A stretch of DNA of 64,000 nucleotides. Origin: Thermoanaerobaculia bacterium (GTDB lineage: Bacteria > Acidobacteriota > Thermoanaerobaculia > Multivoradales > JAIOJS01). Under the pieces are notes generated by a model. The model had not been told where the DNA came from and made no database searches. It saw nothing but the letters and a program-made list of their open reading frames with translations. Positions 1 through 8,456 of this stretch are shown here, piece by piece. Made by a program: the position numbers and the translations under genes. The first letter of the stretch is position 1. Each line of letters starts with the position of its first letter. The stretch lies in the NCBI GenBank assembly GCA_030429235.1, contig JAUIDB010000004.1, positions 124,001 to 188,000 of the forward strand, read 5' to 3'.

Positions 1-2
1 AC

Positions 3-746
3 CTCGCCTACGGTTTGAGCCAGTCCAGTTCGATCGGCCAGGGTGGCTTCCCCTTCACGAGCGTGGAGGTCGCCGAGGGACCGAGTCGAAGCGCCATCGC
101 GCGGGCCAACCAGATCCGTAGCCGAGTCTCTGAGCAGGTACAGGTGCTCGAGACGTTCCTCGACGAGATCGCCGCCTTCGAAGCGGTCCACGCCCAACAG
201 GCTCATTTCACGCCCTCCCTCTCGCCGCTGCGGGGTGACGACTTCGTGTTGACGAGTCCCTACGGGAATCGCCGCAACCCGTTCACCAAGAGTTCCGACT
301 TCCACGCGGGAATCGACCTCGCGGCGCCCGTCGGGTCTCCGATCTACGCACCTGCCGACGGGGTGGTGGTCTTCGCCGGCCGCTACGACCTTCGGCGGAG
401 CGTCGGTTGGTGGCGCTATGGCAACCTGGTCGTCCTGCGGCACGACGAGCGCTTCATCACCCTCTACGGCCACTGCGACGAAGTCAAGGTACGGCGGGGC
501 GACCAGGTGGAGCAGGGTGCCGTCATCGCCACGGTCGGAAACACCGGTTGGAGCACCAACCCCCACCTTCACTATGAAATCCGGCGCCGCCTCGAAACGA
601 CCGAAGACAGCGACTATCGGCCGGTCGACCCCCGAATCTACATCCTCGACCACCGATGGCGGGACGAGGAGCAACTCCTGATCCGGGCGCGCAGCGCACC
701 CGACACTTCCGAGTTCGAACCGCTTCCACGCCGCCTGTCGCGCTGA
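3..746 (+). CDS. M23 (LytM-type) peptidoglycan endopeptidase, 5' end outside the window
   Basis: The reading frame is open to the left edge, so the N-terminus is missing. The visible 247 residues are a helical segment followed by a Peptidase_M23 domain. Zinc-ligand motifs are intact: H and D in HAGIDLAAP, then the HLHYEI dyad after GNTGWSTNP, plus YGHC. The family cleaves peptide cross-links of peptidoglycan from the periplasmic side. The next gene is a bactofilin-like protein, a pairing known from cell-shape modules in other bacteria. It could instead be a degenerate EnvC-like activator, but the complete ligand set argues for activity. Confidence 0.9.
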   Translation, partial: LAYGLSQSSSIGQGGFPFTSVEVAEGPSRSAIARANQIRSRVSEQVQVLETFLDEIAAFEAVHAQQAHFTPSLSPLRGDDFVLTSPYGNRRNPFTKSSDFHAGIDLAAPVGSPIYAPADGVVVFAGRYDLRRSVGWWRYGNLVVLRHDERFITLYGHCDEVKVRRGDQVEQGAVIATVGNTGWSTNPHLHYEIRRRLETTEDSDYRPVDPRIYILDHRWRDEEQLLIRARSAPDTSEFEPLPRRLSR

Positions 747-813
747 GGGTAGGATACTGCTAGGGTACACAGAAGAGATGCACCGCGCGGCGTCGGAGAG
801 GTGACGAGGGACG

Positions 814-1632
814 ATGGCGAGATCCAACATGGGGAGTGGGGCCCCGACGATGATCATCCCCAACGGCACCCAGATCCGGGTCGATCCCCACGGCCAACTG
901 TCGATCCGAACGCCCGGCAACCTGGTGATCCAGAACTCCGGCTCCTACGCCAACCTCGAGTCGGTGTCCGGCTCGATCCGGATCGAACCCAACGTCCAGG
1001 TCGAGGCTGTGAACGTACGGTGTGCGGACACCTGCTACGTGCAGGGTAGTCTCACGGCCTGGCAGGTGGTAGCCAAGTCGCTACATCTCGACGGCGAAGC
1101 GGAAGCCCACATCCTGATGCAACAGACCGACAGCATGGAGGTGGGGCGTCAGGCGCGCCTGGTCGGCAACTTCCATTCCGAGAAGGAACTTTTTCTCCTC
1201 TTTTCCCGCTTCGCGCGCCAGGTTCGCTCCCTGCCGTTCGCGTTCGGCGAGGAGGAACGGCGCCGGGCAGTCCTCGAACCCACGGTGGGTGAGTCGGCTT
1301 CGTCACCCGAGATCATCGAAGACGAAGACGATTCGGTGCTCGAGCAGGAGACCATCGTCGAAGGGACCTCGTCGGTCGAGGAACTACCTGAGGACCTCTT
1401 CTTCGCCTACGTCCTGCTCGAGCGAGAGTCCGAGCGCTCGACGCACGGCCCGACGGTGCGTCGCCTCCTGGCTGAGTTGATCAATCTACTGCGAGACCGG
1501 GACCTCGAGACTCTCCGACATACGCACCGCACTCTGTTCGGTCGGTTCAAAGACCCCTCCGAAGATCTGGAAAAGGCGCAGCGTCTGGTGCAGGCCTACT
1601 TCGAGTCCGAGCGGGAGGCGGTCTCGCCGTGA
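814..1632 (+). CDS. Bactofilin-like beta-helix protein with acidic C-terminal extension
   Basis: A 272-residue protein. Residues about 10-125 are short alternating polar/hydrophobic strands at regular spacing (for example GSIRIEPNVQVEAVNV), the pattern of a polymer-forming bactofilin-type beta-helix. Residues about 155-190 are acidic and low complexity, followed by a helical tail. There is no signal peptide or membrane segment. Bactofilins form cytoplasmic, often membrane-bound filaments that position cell-wall enzymes. The gene lies between an M23 peptidase and a PilZ/AMIN-like gene and overlaps the latter by four bases (GTGA). The bactofilin call rests on the repeat pattern only, so a generic beta-helix protein is possible. 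Confidence 0.55.
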   Translation: MARSNMGSGAPTMIIPNGTQIRVDPHGQLSIRTPGNLVIQNSGSYANLESVSGSIRIEPNVQVEAVNVRCADTCYVQGSLTAWQVVAKSLHLDGEAEAHILMQQTDSMEVGRQARLVGNFHSEKELFLLFSRFARQVRSLPFAFGEEERRRAVLEPTVGESASSPEIIEDEDDSVLEQETIVEGTSSVEELPEDLFFAYVLLERESERSTHGPTVRRLLAELINLLRDRDLETLRHTHRTLFGRFKDPSEDLEKAQRLVQAYFESEREAVSP

Positions 1633-2981
1633 CCGAAGGCGACTTCCCAGGACCCGAACGACGAGCCCACGCTCGGTTTCCACTGCGGGGCCGGGTCCAG
1701 GTGGAGTTCGAGCAGCGCCGGTACTTTCTGACCGAAAACGTGGTCGCGGCTTCGGCCGGCGGTTTCTACGTGCAGTCGGAGCAGCCGGCCAGCGCGGGAG
1801 AGCGCATCACCTTCGATCTCAGAATGACCAGTGAAGGTCCCGTCTTCAGCGGTACGGGGGAGGTGTCGTGGGTTCGCGCCGAACCCGAAGACGGGTTCGT
1901 CCCCGGCTTCGGTGTCAGTTTCATCCGACTGGAGCCCCAGGGCGCCCAACTGCTGTTGGATCTGTCCGACGCCTTCGACCAGGGCGGAGAGGAGGCTTTG
2001 CTGCATCGCCTGGACGAGGCGGTCGCGGTCTGGAAGGCCGGACAGTTGGACGACACGGCCACCTCGGGTCCGATGGAAGACACCGAGACCCTGCTCAAGG
2101 ACACCACCGAGATGCAGCCCCTGCCGATGGACGACGCGGACACCGATCCGCTCATCCTCGCGCCCAATGGTGAGGAGGTACCGGTCTCGGACACTGCGGA
2201 AGAAGCGATCGACGAGCCAGAGCCCGCGGCCGAGGGGGACGAGGAGGCGGGAGACACCCTGGAGATCGGAGCCGAGGAGCGAGACGCCGACGAGACGGCA
2301 CCGGCCGCCACCTCCGGCCGGGACCTGTTGGGCGATGGGGACGTGCTCTCGAAGACGCTCGATCTGGGCGACGCGCGCTCGGTCCACGCGCTGCGCAACC
2401 CCGGCAAGGACCGACGCCCGGTCCCCATCTGGCCCGTGCTCCTGACCGCCGGCCTCCTGGTCGGAGGGATCCTCTGGATCACATCGCCGTCGGAGTTGCC
2501 CGCACCAGCGGCGGCGGTGGCGTCAGAACCCTCAGCCAGTGAGGGCCCAGAGGCAGCCGCCCCGCAGGCGGCGTCGGAAGTGGTGGGTTCGCCAGACCAG
2601 GAGTCGGCCCCGTTTCAGGGCATCCGAGACATCCGCTGGCGGCGCGACGGCACGGGTCTCCGCATCATCGTAGAGTTCGACGGCGTGCTTCCCGAGAACG
2701 GGTACGCCGTGCATCGCCCCGGGGCGGATCCCCCCCGTGAAGTCGTCCAGATTTTCGGAGTGGTCGCCCCCTATCCAGTCGGGGAGCTGGTGGTCGATGC
2801 CCCAGAACTCGACCGCATTCGCATCGGTCACCACGAGAACAACGGCGACGCCGAAGACCGTATCGTGCTCGATCTCCCGGAACGCGGAGTCCAGCTCCTC
2901 TCGGTCGAAGGCTACTCCGGTGAGCTCCACCTGTTCCTGGAGAGGGCTCGGAACGCCGGGCGCGCCCCCGGGCCCAACTGA
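1629..2981 (+). CDS. PilZ-domain membrane protein with periplasmic AMIN-like domain
   Basis: A 450-residue protein starting at the GTG that overlaps the previous stop. Residues about 8-115 are PilZ-like: RRAHARFPLRG supplies the RxxxR, but the usual D/N of the second motif is A in AASAGGFYV, so cyclic-di-GMP binding is uncertain. Residues 120-255 are acidic and probably disordered. One membrane helix lies at about 262-284 (VLLTAGLLVGGILWI). The C-terminal region (about 320-445) alternates strands like an AMIN domain, which binds peptidoglycan or secretin-associated partners. The architecture suggests a cytoplasm-to-periplasm coupling protein for the envelope module. The stop codon lies inside a 14-bp tandem repeat. 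Confidence 0.65.
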   Translation: MTEGDFPGPERRAHARFPLRGRVQVEFEQRRYFLTENVVAASAGGFYVQSEQPASAGERITFDLRMTSEGPVFSGTGEVSWVRAEPEDGFVPGFGVSFIRLEPQGAQLLLDLSDAFDQGGEEALLHRLDEAVAVWKAGQLDDTATSGPMEDTETLLKDTTEMQPLPMDDADTDPLILAPNGEEVPVSDTAEEAIDEPEPAAEGDEEAGDTLEIGAEERDADETAPAATSGRDLLGDGDVLSKTLDLGDARSVHALRNPGKDRRPVPIWPVLLTAGLLVGGILWITSPSELPAPAAAVASEPSASEGPEAAAPQAASEVVGSPDQESAPFQGIRDIRWRRDGTGLRIIVEFDGVLPENGYAVHRPGADPPREVVQIFGVVAPYPVGELVVDAPELDRIRIGHHENNGDAEDRIVLDLPERGVQLLSVEGYSGELHLFLERARNAGRAPGPN

Positions 2982-3034
2982 CGAGGCCCAACTGACGAGG
3001 CCCAACTGACGGGGCCTAACTGACGGGGCCCAAC
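2971..3034 (+). repeat. 14-bp tandem repeat (about 4.6 copies) spanning a stop codon
   Basis: The unit GGCCCAACTGACGA occurs four times in a row with single-base changes (GA to GG ending, one C to T), followed by a partial copy. The first copy contains the TGA stop of the PilZ/AMIN-like gene. The array fills the gap between the convergent ends of that gene and glgA. Because 14 is not a multiple of 3, copy-number change would shift the frame, but only beyond the first stop. Confidence 0.9.
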
Positions 3035-3048
3035 GCAGTCGAGCCGGC

Positions 3049-4503
3049 TCAAGCGGCGAGCAGGTCGTAGAGCCTCTCGTACTCCTTGCCCTGACGTTGC
3101 CACGAAAAGTCGCGCTGCATCCCCCGGATCTGTAGACGCTTCCAGGCCTCTGGATCCTGATGGTAGGTGCGGAGCGCGAAGTCCAGGGCCCAGCCCATGC
3201 CCACGGGGGTGAAGTGGTCGAAGACGAACCCGGTACCGGTGTCGGCCTCGGGGTCGTAGAGTTCCACCGTGTCGGCGAGTCCCCCGGTGCGTCGAACGAT
3301 CGGCACGGTGCCGTAGCGAAGGCTGTACATCTGGTTCAAACCACAGGGCTCGTACCGCGAGGGCATCAGGAAGATGTCGGCGGCGGCCTCGATCTGATGC
3401 GCCAGTTCGTTCGAGTAGCCGTGGTGGAAGGCGGCCCTGCCGGGAAAGGTCTTGGCGATCCAGGAAAGAAAGTCGGCGTAGCGGTCCTCTCCCGTGCCGA
3501 GTGCTACCAGCTGGGCTCGGCCGCGAGCCAGGACGGGGGCGAGGGTGTCGAAGAGCAGGTCGAAGCCCTTTTGAGCGGTCAGCCGCGAGACGATCGCCAG
3601 CAACGGTAGTTTCGGCTCCACCTGGAGGCCCATCCGCTCTTGCAGGGCTTGCTTGTTCTTCGCCTTGCCGGCGAGGTCTTCGGCCGAGAAGGAGTGGGGG
3701 ATCAGAGGGTCCTTCTCTGGCGACCACTCCTGGTAGTCGACTCCGTTGACGATCCCCAACAACGAGTCGCGACGGCGGCGCAGGAGCCCTTCCAGCCCCA
3801 TCCCCTGTTCCGCGGTCTGGATCTCGCTGGCGTAGGTCCGACTCACCGTCGTCACCACACTGGCGTAGAGCAGGCCGGTCTTGAGGAAGTTGATCCGTCC
3901 GGCCTGCAGGTCCTCCTGGTAGAAGAGCTCGCGGTGGGCCTCGAGTTCCAGGTCACCGAGGGCCTGCCGCGGAAAGACGCCCTGATACCCGAGGTTATGC
4001 AGCGTCAACACCGTCCGGCTCCGTTCGAACAGCCGGTCCCAGGCGTAGACGGTGCGCAGATAGAGCGGCAACAAGGCCGTGTGCCAATCGTTGCAGTGGA
4101 AGACGTCCGGGGCCCAGCCCATCCGCTGGCAGGACTCGATCACCGCCCGACACAAGGCTCCGAAGCGCAGGTACTCGTCCCAGTCGCTGCCGTACACGCT
4201 CTCGCGACCGTAGAGGGCCGGACAGTGGACGAAGTAGACCAACAAGCCACCCTCGAGTTGTGTCGTGAAGACCGAAAAGGTGAGCTGGAAACGCCCCATC
4301 TGCAATGGGATCCCCTGCAGAAAGGGGACGGGTTGAAAGTCGCGCCCGCCGCGGTCCAGCGAGGCGTAGAGGGGCAGGAACGGCCGAACGTCATGTCCCT
4401 CACGGTGCAGGTGGGCCGAGAGGGCCGCGGCGACGTCCCCCAGCCCGCCGGTCTTGGCGAACGGAGTGAACTCCGAGGTGGCGAAGCAGATCGAGCGGGG
4501 CAT
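3049..4503 (-). CDS. glgA: Glycogen synthase (ADP-glucose-dependent)
   Basis: A 484-residue GT5-family glycosyltransferase that transfers glucose from ADP-glucose to a growing alpha-1,4-glucan in the cytoplasm. The N-terminus has the ADP-glucose loop FAKTGGLGDVAAAL. HNLGYQG and the C-terminal signature PSRYEPCGLNQMYSLRYGT are present, and the length is normal for the family. It starts 11 bases after the glgC stop, so the two form a glycogen-synthesis operon. A branching enzyme is not in the window. Confidence 0.97.
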   Translation of the reverse strand: MPRSICFATSEFTPFAKTGGLGDVAAALSAHLHREGHDVRPFLPLYASLDRGGRDFQPVPFLQGIPLQMGRFQLTFSVFTTQLEGGLLVYFVHCPALYGRESVYGSDWDEYLRFGALCRAVIESCQRMGWAPDVFHCNDWHTALLPLYLRTVYAWDRLFERSRTVLTLHNLGYQGVFPRQALGDLELEAHRELFYQEDLQAGRINFLKTGLLYASVVTTVSRTYASEIQTAEQGMGLEGLLRRRRDSLLGIVNGVDYQEWSPEKDPLIPHSFSAEDLAGKAKNKQALQERMGLQVEPKLPLLAIVSRLTAQKGFDLLFDTLAPVLARGRAQLVALGTGEDRYADFLSWIAKTFPGRAAFHHGYSNELAHQIEAAADIFLMPSRYEPCGLNQMYSLRYGTVPIVRRTGGLADTVELYDPEADTGTGFVFDHFTPVGMGWALDFALRTYHQDPEAWKRLQIRGMQRDFSWQRQGKEYERLYDLLAA

Positions 4504-4514
4504 GGCTCGCGCCT

Positions 4515-5777
4515 CTAGATGACGGTACCGGGTGCGATGACCGCGTCCTTGGGAATCACGATGATTCCACCTCGGATAGCGTAGTTCTCGCCATCCGCCT
4601 CGTCGACTCCCTCGGCGTTGATCAACTCGGCGCCATCCCCGATGCGCGCATTGAGGTCGACGATGCAGTTCTTCAACTTGCAGCCTCGCCCCACGCCTAC
4701 GGCCGGGCTATTGGCGCCGCCGCCGATGTCGAACGAGGTCGCCCCCATGATGATCGAGTTGTCGATCTCACAGCCGCTCTGGACCAGCGCCCGGATGCCG
4801 ATGATCGAGCGTCGGATCGAACTCGCCGAGATGATGCTGCCCTCGCACAGCACCGACTGCAGGACCTCGCAGCGGTTGATCTTGGTCCCAGGAAGAAAGC
4901 GCGGGTGGGTGTAGATCGGGCGCTCGGCGCTGTAGAGGTTGAGCGGCGGCAGCGGTTGGGTCAGATCGAGATTGGCGCGGTGGAACGAGGGGATGGTCCC
5001 AATGTCTTGCCAGTATCCGGTGTGGCCCCAGGCGTGGACGTTGAACTGCTCGATCGCCGCGGGGATGACCTCCTGGCCGAAGTCGGACTTGGTGTTGCCC
5101 CGCAGCAGACGCCCCACCATGCCCCGGCGGAACACGTAGATTCCCATGCTGGCCAGTACCGAGCCCGCCGGTGCTTCGAAGCCCAGATGCTTCAGCTGCT
5201 CCTCGCTGAGGGCCAAGCTCTCGATCAGCTCCGGGTCCTTGGGTTTTTCGATGAACTCGACGATGCGGCCGGTATCGTCGACCCGCATGACGCCGAAACC
5301 CTGGCACTCCTGCTGCGAGACCGGCTTGACGGCGACCGTGAGATCCGCCTCGCGGGCGCGATGGTGCAGGATGAACCGCTCCAGGTCCATGAGGTAGAGC
5401 TGGTCCCCCGACAGAATCAGGAGATCATCGGGCTGCGTATCGTCGAGCCGATCCAGGTTCCTCCGCACCGCATCGGCCGTTCCCTGATACCAATCGCGGT
5501 GGCTGACGGTCTGTTCCGCCGCCAGGATGTTGACGAAACCGGGGCTGAAGACATCGAAACGGTAGGTCTGGGCGATATGGCGGTGCAGGCTGGCGCTGTT
5601 GAACTGAGTGATCACATAGATCTGGTCGATTCCGGCGTGCAGGCTATTGCTGATCGGAATGTCGATGAGACGGAACCGGCCTCCCACCGGCACCGCCGGT
5701 TTGGCACGGTACTCCGTCAAGGGCCAGAGTCGGCTGCCCTGGCCGCCCCCGAGGACTGCTGTGACGACTCCCTTCAT
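4515..5777 (-). CDS. glgC: Glucose-1-phosphate adenylyltransferase (ADP-glucose pyrophosphorylase)
   Basis: A 420-residue enzyme that makes ADP-glucose from glucose-1-phosphate and ATP, the committed step of glycogen synthesis. The nucleotide-binding signature GGGQGSRLWPLTEYRAKP lies at the N-terminus, with ILSGDQLYLMD and EFIEKPKDPE following. The C-terminus has the hexapeptide left-handed beta-helix (SIIGIRALVQSGCEI and similar). An upstream in-frame extension to 5927 exists, but the ATG at 5777 has a good site (GAGGAGGGG about 9 bases upstream) and the conserved start context MKGVVTAVLGGG. First gene of the glgC-glgA operon. Confidence 0.97.
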   Translation of the reverse strand: MKGVVTAVLGGGQGSRLWPLTEYRAKPAVPVGGRFRLIDIPISNSLHAGIDQIYVITQFNSASLHRHIAQTYRFDVFSPGFVNILAAEQTVSHRDWYQGTADAVRRNLDRLDDTQPDDLLILSGDQLYLMDLERFILHHRAREADLTVAVKPVSQQECQGFGVMRVDDTGRIVEFIEKPKDPELIESLALSEEQLKHLGFEAPAGSVLASMGIYVFRRGMVGRLLRGNTKSDFGQEVIPAAIEQFNVHAWGHTGYWQDIGTIPSFHRANLDLTQPLPPLNLYSAERPIYTHPRFLPGTKINRCEVLQSVLCEGSIISASSIRRSIIGIRALVQSGCEIDNSIIMGATSFDIGGGANSPAVGVGRGCKLKNCIVDLNARIGDGAELINAEGVDEADGENYAIRGGIIVIPKDAVIAPGTVI

Positions 5778-6003
5778 GCGCTGTGTACCCCTCCTCGTTC
5801 CGCACCGATGATTCGATCTGTGGTCTGGGCCTGATCTTACCCGGTCGGAGCCGGCGCCTCCGAGACCGGACCTGGGATCAGGAGCCGACCGTGCGACCGG
5901 GCGCAGCGTCGGAGCGCGGACTACCATAAACTCAACGCATCGAACGCCGGATGAACCCGCCGGATCCTCGCGATCGGGTTGTCCCCCAACGGAGTCTCAC
6001 TGC

Positions 6004-7224
6004 ATGCCCAACGTCGTCTTCGCCGCTCCCTTCCTCTTCGGCAACACCCTGCGATTTCTACGCGGGATGGTGCAACTCGACGGAGTCCGGCTCGCCCTCC
6101 TGACGGGTGATCCCATCGAGAAACTGCCGGCGGACCTTCGACCCGGCATCCACCACTACCACCGCATCGCCAACCCGACCGACGCCCAGGCGATTCTCGA
6201 TGGGTGCCGCGTCCTGAGTGGTGAGATGGGCTCGATCGACCGACTGATCGGAATCCTCGAGCAGATCCAGGGACAGTTGGGCGAAGTGCGCGACGCTCTG
6301 AAGCTGCCGGGCATGGGTGCCGAAGCGGCGAACAACTTCCGCGACAAGGCGCGCATGAAGGACATCCTCCGACGGGCTCAGATCCCGTGTGCACGCCATG
6401 CTCTGGCGCAGGACGAAGCCGCTGTCTGGAAGGCGGCCGAGACCATCGGCTTTCCCATGGTGGTCAAACCACCGGCCGGAGCCGGAGCCAAGGGCACCTA
6501 CCGGCTCGAGAATGCGCAGCAGGTGCGCGAGGCCCTCGCCATGGGTCCTCCGTCGGCGGGAAGGGCCTGGATGATGGAGGAGTTCGTGGTCGGAGACGAA
6601 CAGTCCTTCGACACCATCTGCATCCAGGGCAAGCCGGTATGGCACTCGTTGACCCACTACCTGCCGACGCCCCTGGAGGCGATGGAGAACCCCTGGATCC
6701 AATGGTGCGTGGTCCTGCCTCGCGAGGTAGAGCACCCACGATACGACGACATTCGTGACGCGGCGTTTCGTTCTCTCGACGCCCTTGGGATGGGTACCGG
6801 CTTTGCCCACATGGAGTGGTTTCGGCGCAAGGATGGTTCGGTCGCGGTGTCGGAAGTCGCCGCCCGGCCACCCGGCGCTCAGATCGGTCCCCTGATCCAG
6901 TTTGCCCACGGCTTCGACTTCTACCGCGAATGGTGTCGCTTGATGGTCTACGAGCGCTGGGAGACTCCGCCCCGACAGTACGCCACCGGAGCCGCCTTCC
7001 TGCGAGGTCAGCGCCCGGGACGAGTCAAGGCGGTCCATGGGCTGGACATCGTGCGCCAGGAACTGGGTCCCCTCATCGCCGAGGCCAACCTACCGCAGCG
7101 GGGGCAGCCCAAGTCGAGCAGCTACGAGGGAGAGGGCAACATCGTGTTGCGTCACCCACAAACCGAGGTCGTGGTGCAGGCGCTGCGCCGACTGATCAGC
7201 GTCGTTCGCGTCGAGATGGAGTAG
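6004..7224 (+). CDS. ATP-grasp ligase, first of a tandem pair
   Basis: A 406-residue cytoplasmic protein of the ATP-grasp superfamily, which couples ATP hydrolysis to carboxylate-amine (or thiol) ligation through an acyl-phosphate. Visible core: NNFRDKARMKDIL at about 110, the lysine strand PMVVKPPAGAGAKGTY at about 155, EEFVVGDEQSFDT at about 195, and the metal-binding strand VSEVAARPPGAQIGPLIQ at about 285. It resembles the carnosine-synthase/CPSase-like group. The next gene is a same-length paralogue four bases downstream. Substrates are not predictable from context, because no other biosynthetic gene is linked. Confidence 0.85.
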   Translation: MPNVVFAAPFLFGNTLRFLRGMVQLDGVRLALLTGDPIEKLPADLRPGIHHYHRIANPTDAQAILDGCRVLSGEMGSIDRLIGILEQIQGQLGEVRDALKLPGMGAEAANNFRDKARMKDILRRAQIPCARHALAQDEAAVWKAAETIGFPMVVKPPAGAGAKGTYRLENAQQVREALAMGPPSAGRAWMMEEFVVGDEQSFDTICIQGKPVWHSLTHYLPTPLEAMENPWIQWCVVLPREVEHPRYDDIRDAAFRSLDALGMGTGFAHMEWFRRKDGSVAVSEVAARPPGAQIGPLIQFAHGFDFYREWCRLMVYERWETPPRQYATGAAFLRGQRPGRVKAVHGLDIVRQELGPLIAEANLPQRGQPKSSSYEGEGNIVLRHPQTEVVVQALRRLISVVRVEME

Positions 7225-7228
7225 AGCC

Positions 7229-8449
7229 ATGGATGTCCTGATGTTTTCGCCGGGGTTCCCGGCCGAGATGCCCTACTTCACCCGCGGTCTGGCCGAGGTC
7301 GGGGTTCGGGTCTGGGGTCTGGGCGACCAGCCGCTACCGGCTCTGCCCGAGGTCGCGCGCCACGCTCTGTCGGGCTACCTCCGTGTCCCGCGGCTGTGGG
7401 ACTCCAAGGCCGTTCTCCACGAACTTCGGGGGTGGCAGGAAGGACCCCGAACCCTCGATCGCATCGAGTGTTTGTGGGAGCCGGGAATGATGCTGGCCGC
7501 CGAACTCCGGGAGGCGCTCGATCTGCCCGGCATGCGGCCCCACGAGACGCTGCCGTTCCGCGACAAGGGCGCCATGAAAGAGGTTCTCGACCGCGCCGGG
7601 TTGCGGACGCCGCGCTACCGGCGCGCCACCAACCCCCGGGAGGTCGAAGCGGCAGCCGAGGCGATCGGTTTCCCGTTGATCATCAAACCGATCGCTGGCG
7701 CCGGCTCCGCCGACACCTACCGCGTCGGCGACGCTGGAGAGTTGCAGACCGTCCTGCCGCGAGTCCGGCACGTCCCCGAGATGAGCGTCGAGGAGTTCAT
7801 CGAGGGTGAAGAGTACACCTACGACACCATCGGAGCCGACGGCAACCTGTTCTACGAGAACGTCGCCTGGTACCGCCCCAAACCGCTCATCGCCCGATCG
7901 GTAGAGTGGATCAGCCCGCAGACCATCACGCTCCGCGACTTCGCGGCCCCGACCCTGCGACCCGGCATCGAACTCGGGCGCAGCGTTCTGCAGGCACTGG
8001 GCTTCCGCACCGGGTTCACCCACATGGAGTGGTTTCTCAAACCCGACGGCGAGGCGATCTTCGGAGAGATCGGGGCGCGTCCTCCCGGTGCCCGTTCGGT
8101 CGAACTGATGAACTATGGCTGCGACATCGACGTGTTTCGGGGTTGGGCCGAGGCGACCTGCCACGGTCGGTTCTCGCAGGAAGTCCATCGGCGCTACAAC
8201 GCCGCCGTGATTTTCAAGCGGGCCCAGGGCGAAGGACGGATTCAACGGATCGAGGGGCTGGAGAGCATCCTCGGACACTTCGGTCCGCACATCACCTGTG
8301 TGAATCTCCTCCCCCCAGGCGCTCGGCGCCGCAACTGGAAACAGACGCTGATCTCGGATGGCTACATCATCTTGCGACACCCCGACCTCGGGGTGACCCT
8401 GGCCATGGCCGACCGCGTGGGATCGCACCTGCGGATCCAGGCGGGCTAG
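7229..8449 (+). CDS. ATP-grasp ligase, second of a tandem pair
   Basis: Also 406 residues and clearly paralogous to the preceding gene: LPFRDKGAMKEVLDRAGL, PLIIKPIAGAGSADTYRV, EEFIEGEEYTYDT, GFRTGFTHMEWF and GEIGARPPGARSVELMNYG match in order. The N-terminal about 100 residues (substrate-binding pre-ATP-grasp region) are less similar, which suggests different substrates or successive steps on one product. Spacing of four bases implies translational coupling and perhaps a heteromer. The gene ends just before the convergent rluD-like gene. Confidence 0.85.
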   Translation: MDVLMFSPGFPAEMPYFTRGLAEVGVRVWGLGDQPLPALPEVARHALSGYLRVPRLWDSKAVLHELRGWQEGPRTLDRIECLWEPGMMLAAELREALDLPGMRPHETLPFRDKGAMKEVLDRAGLRTPRYRRATNPREVEAAAEAIGFPLIIKPIAGAGSADTYRVGDAGELQTVLPRVRHVPEMSVEEFIEGEEYTYDTIGADGNLFYENVAWYRPKPLIARSVEWISPQTITLRDFAAPTLRPGIELGRSVLQALGFRTGFTHMEWFLKPDGEAIFGEIGARPPGARSVELMNYGCDIDVFRGWAEATCHGRFSQEVHRRYNAAVIFKRAQGEGRIQRIEGLESILGHFGPHITCVNLLPPGARRRNWKQTLISDGYIILRHPDLGVTLAMADRVGSHLRIQAG

Positions 8450-8456
8450 CGGCTCG

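Noticed and set aside
3640-4518. 292-residue frame opposite glgA
   Set aside because: glgA is unambiguous; the antisense frame is a GC shadow without motifs.
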